From Paenibacillus sp. BJ-4 (GTDB lineage Bacteria; Bacillota; Bacilli; Paenibacillales; Paenibacillaceae): DNA of 64,000 nt. Shown in pieces: positions 63,001 through 64,000 of this stretch. The translations under genes and the position numbers were made by a program. The stretch is from assembly GCF_020404765.1 (NCBI RefSeq), contig NZ_JAIVEM010000030.1, positions 1 to 64,000 on the forward strand, given 5' to 3'. Under the pieces are notes generated by a model. That model did not search any database. It saw only the letters and a program-made list of their open reading frames with translations, and was not told the origin of the DNA. Numbering within the stretch: position 1 is the stretch's first letter; the number at the start of each line of letters is the position of its first letter.

Positions 63001-63047
63001 CTTAACACAGATTTTCTTCTGATCACTTTTGCATTCATCCTCTCCAT
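60039..63047 (-). CDS. Secreted GH48 cellulase with Fn3 and CBM3 modules
   Basis: This protein of about 1000 residues is a processive reducing-end cellobiohydrolase (GH48). A signal peptide (basic RRKSVLRKS, then a hydrophobic stretch to about residue 47) ends near RASA. The GH48 module runs to about residue 755, with the catalytic acid Glu in LTTSEAYSYWMWLE. A Pro/Ala linker leads to a fibronectin type III domain (about 757-850, ANVKASAGDAQVTLTWSKAT), and a C-terminal CBM3 (about 851-1002, RPLFRVVNKGKEAVDLKNVK), which binds crystalline cellulose. Several starts are possible (ATG 63047, ATG 63038, GTG 63029); GGAGAGG sits right before 63038, so the true start may be the GTG. No dockerin is seen, so it is a free enzyme. 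It is monocistronic; in Paenibacillus such enzymes act with GH9 and GH5 cellulases that are not in this window. Confidence 0.93.
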   Translation of the reverse strand: MERMNAKVIRRKSVLRKSVSMVMSAILVLPLTLGIFQAEPDRASAATPESTRFLQLYKQLKDPASGYFSKEGIPYHSVETLMSEAPDYGHLTTSEAYSYWMWLEVLYGHYTGDWEHLESAWDNMEKYIIPVNEGDGKEEQPTMSNYNPNSPATYAAEYPQPDQYPSRLSGQYSGGKDPLDAELKATYGNNQTYLMHWLLDVDNWYGFGNLLNPSHTATYVNTFQRGEQESVWEAVPHPSQDNQKFGKPNEGFMSLFTKENNAPAQQWRYTNATDADARAVQAMYWAKELGYDNPVYLDKAKKMGDYLRYGMYDKYFQKIGSASNGAPSAGSGKDASHYLMAWYTAWGGGLGQSGNWAWRIGASHAHQGYQNVVAAYALSDKDGGLIPNSPTAGQDWATSLKRQLEFYTWLQSDEGAIAGGATNSWDGAYKAYPSGTSTFYGMAYTGAPVYQDPPSNNWFGMQAWPVERIAELYYILAQKGDTSSDQFKMAKQVIENWVAWSKSYVFANERPVTDAQGYYLDAQGKRILGGKNPKVATKAAKGEFWVPGNLEWSGKPETWTGFANHKGNANLHVVTKNPGQDAGVLGSYVKALTFFAAGTKAEKGDYTELGKEAKDLSKALLDAAWGYNDGVGITTKEAREDYYRYFTKEVYIPNGWSGKTGQGNTIPGTDATASDPSKGGNGTYSSYTDIRPNITKDPQWSYLKDKYTTSWNNQTKKWDKGAPEFTYHRFWSQVDMATAYAEYDRLINGSGPAEPTAPKAPANVKASAGDAQVTLTWSKATGVDSYTVKRSTTSGGPYTTVATVTDSTYKDTGVVNETTYYYVASATNSLGTSPDSAEVSAKPTAAPMPATGDVIAQYRVGDTNPGDNQIRPLFRVVNKGKEAVDLKNVKLRYYLTVDGDKSQEFHCDYAQLGSDNVQGRFVKLDKAVTGADYYLEISFGAGAGSLAAGANTGDIQIRMNKTDWSNYNESDDFSYDATKTSYTDWDKTPLYVNDKRVWGLEP

Positions 63048-63302
63048 TATCAATTTTGGCCCTACACAAGATTTTGTTCCGAAAAACGACAGCACAAAAA
63101 GACAGCACCATCACCTCACTTTCTTCCGTAAAAAGGTGGAGGACGCGCTGTCCATGGCTCCAAATGCTTCACATTGGCCCTAGGAAAAATATAACATATT
63201 AGCTCTCAAATGAGAGTCGAAAAATTCAATATGTTTGGAGTTTAACTAGGAAATTGACGAAATCGGTTCAAATCGGTACTATTTCACAAGGAGGGTTAAA
63301 AC

Positions 63303-63671
63303 ATGAAAATTTTGCTGTTGCTTGGTTGTATCATCATGTTTTTAGCTGTAGCTCTCGGTGCGTTTGGGGCTCATGCTTTGAAAAAGAGACTTTCCGCAGA
63401 CATGATGAGTATATTCCAGACGGGCATTCAATATCAGATCGCTCATGGACTGGGTCTGCTTCTACTTGGAGCGATTGCAGGGAATTTTGTTCATTCCGCT
63501 CTCATTGTAACCGCAGGCTGGGTTATGCTGGTGGGCATTCTCCTGTTCTCCGGCAGTCTGTATGCACTTAGCTTGTCTGGCGTCAAAAAGCTTGGAGCGA
63601 TCACCCCGTTTGGCGGGCTTGCTTTTTTGGCAAGTTGGGTGCTTGTCATCGTGGCGGTTATGCAAGGCTAA
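63303..63671 (+). CDS. DUF423 membrane protein (YwdK-like)
   Basis: This 122-residue protein belongs to the DUF423 family. Four hydrophobic helices are visible. The family signature LGAFGAHALKKRL is near residues 18-30, and FQTGIQYQIAHGLGLLLLG follows. Function unknown; located in the cytoplasmic membrane. ATG 63303 is behind AAGGAGGG. It is divergent from the cellulase gene; a hairpin follows at 63685-63722. Confidence 0.9.
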   Translation: MKILLLLGCIIMFLAVALGAFGAHALKKRLSADMMSIFQTGIQYQIAHGLGLLLLGAIAGNFVHSALIVTAGWVMLVGILLFSGSLYALSLSGVKKLGAITPFGGLAFLASWVLVIVAVMQG

Positions 63672-63684
63672 GCCCTGCCAAACA

Positions 63685-63722
63685 CAAGAGACTTGGAAAA
63701 GTAGGCGCTTCCAAGTCTCTTG
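63685..63722 (+). terminator. Hairpin after the DUF423 gene
   Basis: CAAGAGACTTGGAA (63685-63698) pairs perfectly with TTCCAAGTCTCTTG (63709-63722). It lies between convergent genes and probably ends transcription in both directions, although T-runs are short. Confidence 0.7.
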
Positions 63723-63750
63723 AACAGTTTCCGTAATAGGAAGGAGAGTA

Positions 63751-64000
63751 TTACTTCGTCTGTACTTCCTGCGTTTTCTGAGTCGTTAACCGATGGCCTT
63801 CGATATAGCGTTTGGATTCGGCCATTTGATGTTCTTGTGCAGCTTCCATAATGATGTGAACCCCCGGCTTATACTGCTCCAGCAGTTCCATATAGAGGCC
63901 GTAGTTCATGTCACCAAACCCCGGCGGTACCGTTTCGATCTCACCTGACGATGATAACCGACGGTCTTTGGCGTGTGCTGCGATAATCCGAGGTCCCAGC
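63751..64000 (-). CDS. Sugar phosphate isomerase/epimerase-like protein, C-terminal part
   Basis: The leftward frame enters from the right edge and ends at a TAA (63751-63753). The visible 82 or so residues read ...GPRIIAAHAKDRRL, ETVPPGFGDMNYGLYMELLE and HIIMEAAQEHQMAESKRYI, typical of the last strands of AP-endonuclease-2-type TIM barrels (sugar phosphate isomerase/epimerase family). There the HAKD His and the late Glu are metal ligands. The N-terminal two-thirds lie outside the window. Substrate unknown. Confidence 0.72.
   Translation of the reverse strand, partial: LGPRIIAAHAKDRRLSSSGEIETVPPGFGDMNYGLYMELLEQYKPGVHIIMEAAQEHQMAESKRYIEGHRLTTQKTQEVQTK

Noticed and set aside
1..64000. Antiphage defence system, CRISPR array, prophage or integrative element
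   Set aside because: No Cas, restriction, toxin-antitoxin, integrase or regularly spaced repeat signal was seen on either strand.

Overview
The window looks like a chromosomal segment of a Gram-positive, endospore-forming Paenibacillus, most likely close to P. polymyxa. Reasons: Bacillales-type ribosome binding sites, spore-coat (CotF-type) genes, an SLH-domain remnant, a secreted GH48 cellulase with Fn3 and CBM3 modules, and many LacI/AraC/PucR/TetR regulators. The first bases are the 5' end of a 16S rRNA gene reading leftward out of the window, preceded by its leader and promoter region.

Layout. 0-2.8 kb: rRNA leader, one intact and one frameshifted CotF-like coat gene, and a broken SLH-protein tail. 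2.8-19.1 kb: a long leftward catabolic operon: ABC transporter with two paralogous substrate-binding lipoproteins, RutB-like cysteine hydrolase, amidase, creatininase-like enzyme, fumarylacetoacetase-family enzyme, FAD-linked oxidase, CocE-type hydrolase, cupin, cytosine-deaminase-like amidohydrolase and gamma-glutamyltransferase-like Ntn hydrolase. A divergent PucR-type regulator faces it. It reads as a scavenging route for an unidentified cyclic or amide-rich nitrogen compound. 19.2-27.8 kb: carbohydrate genes: LacI regulator with a perfect palindromic operator, two Gfo/Idh/MocA dehydrogenases and ThuA; a secreted GH13 alpha-amylase; an AraC regulator with a third Gfo/Idh/MocA gene. 28.1-32.7 kb: a rightward four-gene cassette (MFS transporter, class III aminotransferase, zinc polyol dehydrogenase, HAD phosphatase) with the gene signature of azasugar (nojirimycin-type) biosynthesis.

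33-37 kb: AT-rich nitronate monooxygenase and divergent TetR gene, a methyltransferase, and a CDF metal exporter. 37.3-47.2 kb: a patchy region with two DUF1349 proteins of equal length, a Cof phosphatase with an in-frame stop near its start, collapsed YggS and glutamine-amidotransferase remnants, a LysR regulator, a YjjG-type nucleotidase, an MFS/TetR divergent pair with repeated operators, a DUF5107 remnant, an alpha/beta hydrolase and an ECF sigma factor with a frameshifted tail. 47.3-53 kb: further TetR genes, a DUF421 protein, a persulfide-response module (TusA-rhodanese fusion, DsrE, CstR-like repressor) with matching palindromes, and a TetR-HXXEE pair behind a 35-bp palindrome. 53-64 kb: M29 aminopeptidase, acyl-CoA synthetase with a FapR-like box, AlkC/AlkD-like repair protein, GNAT acetyltransferase, aldo/keto reductase, ferritin, GH48 cellulase, DUF423 protein, and a sugar-phosphate-isomerase-like gene running off the right edge.

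No CRISPR array, tRNA, complete insertion sequence or recognisable phage module was seen. Several genes carry single-base lesions; these may be real pseudogenes or sequencing errors, and the sequence alone does not decide.
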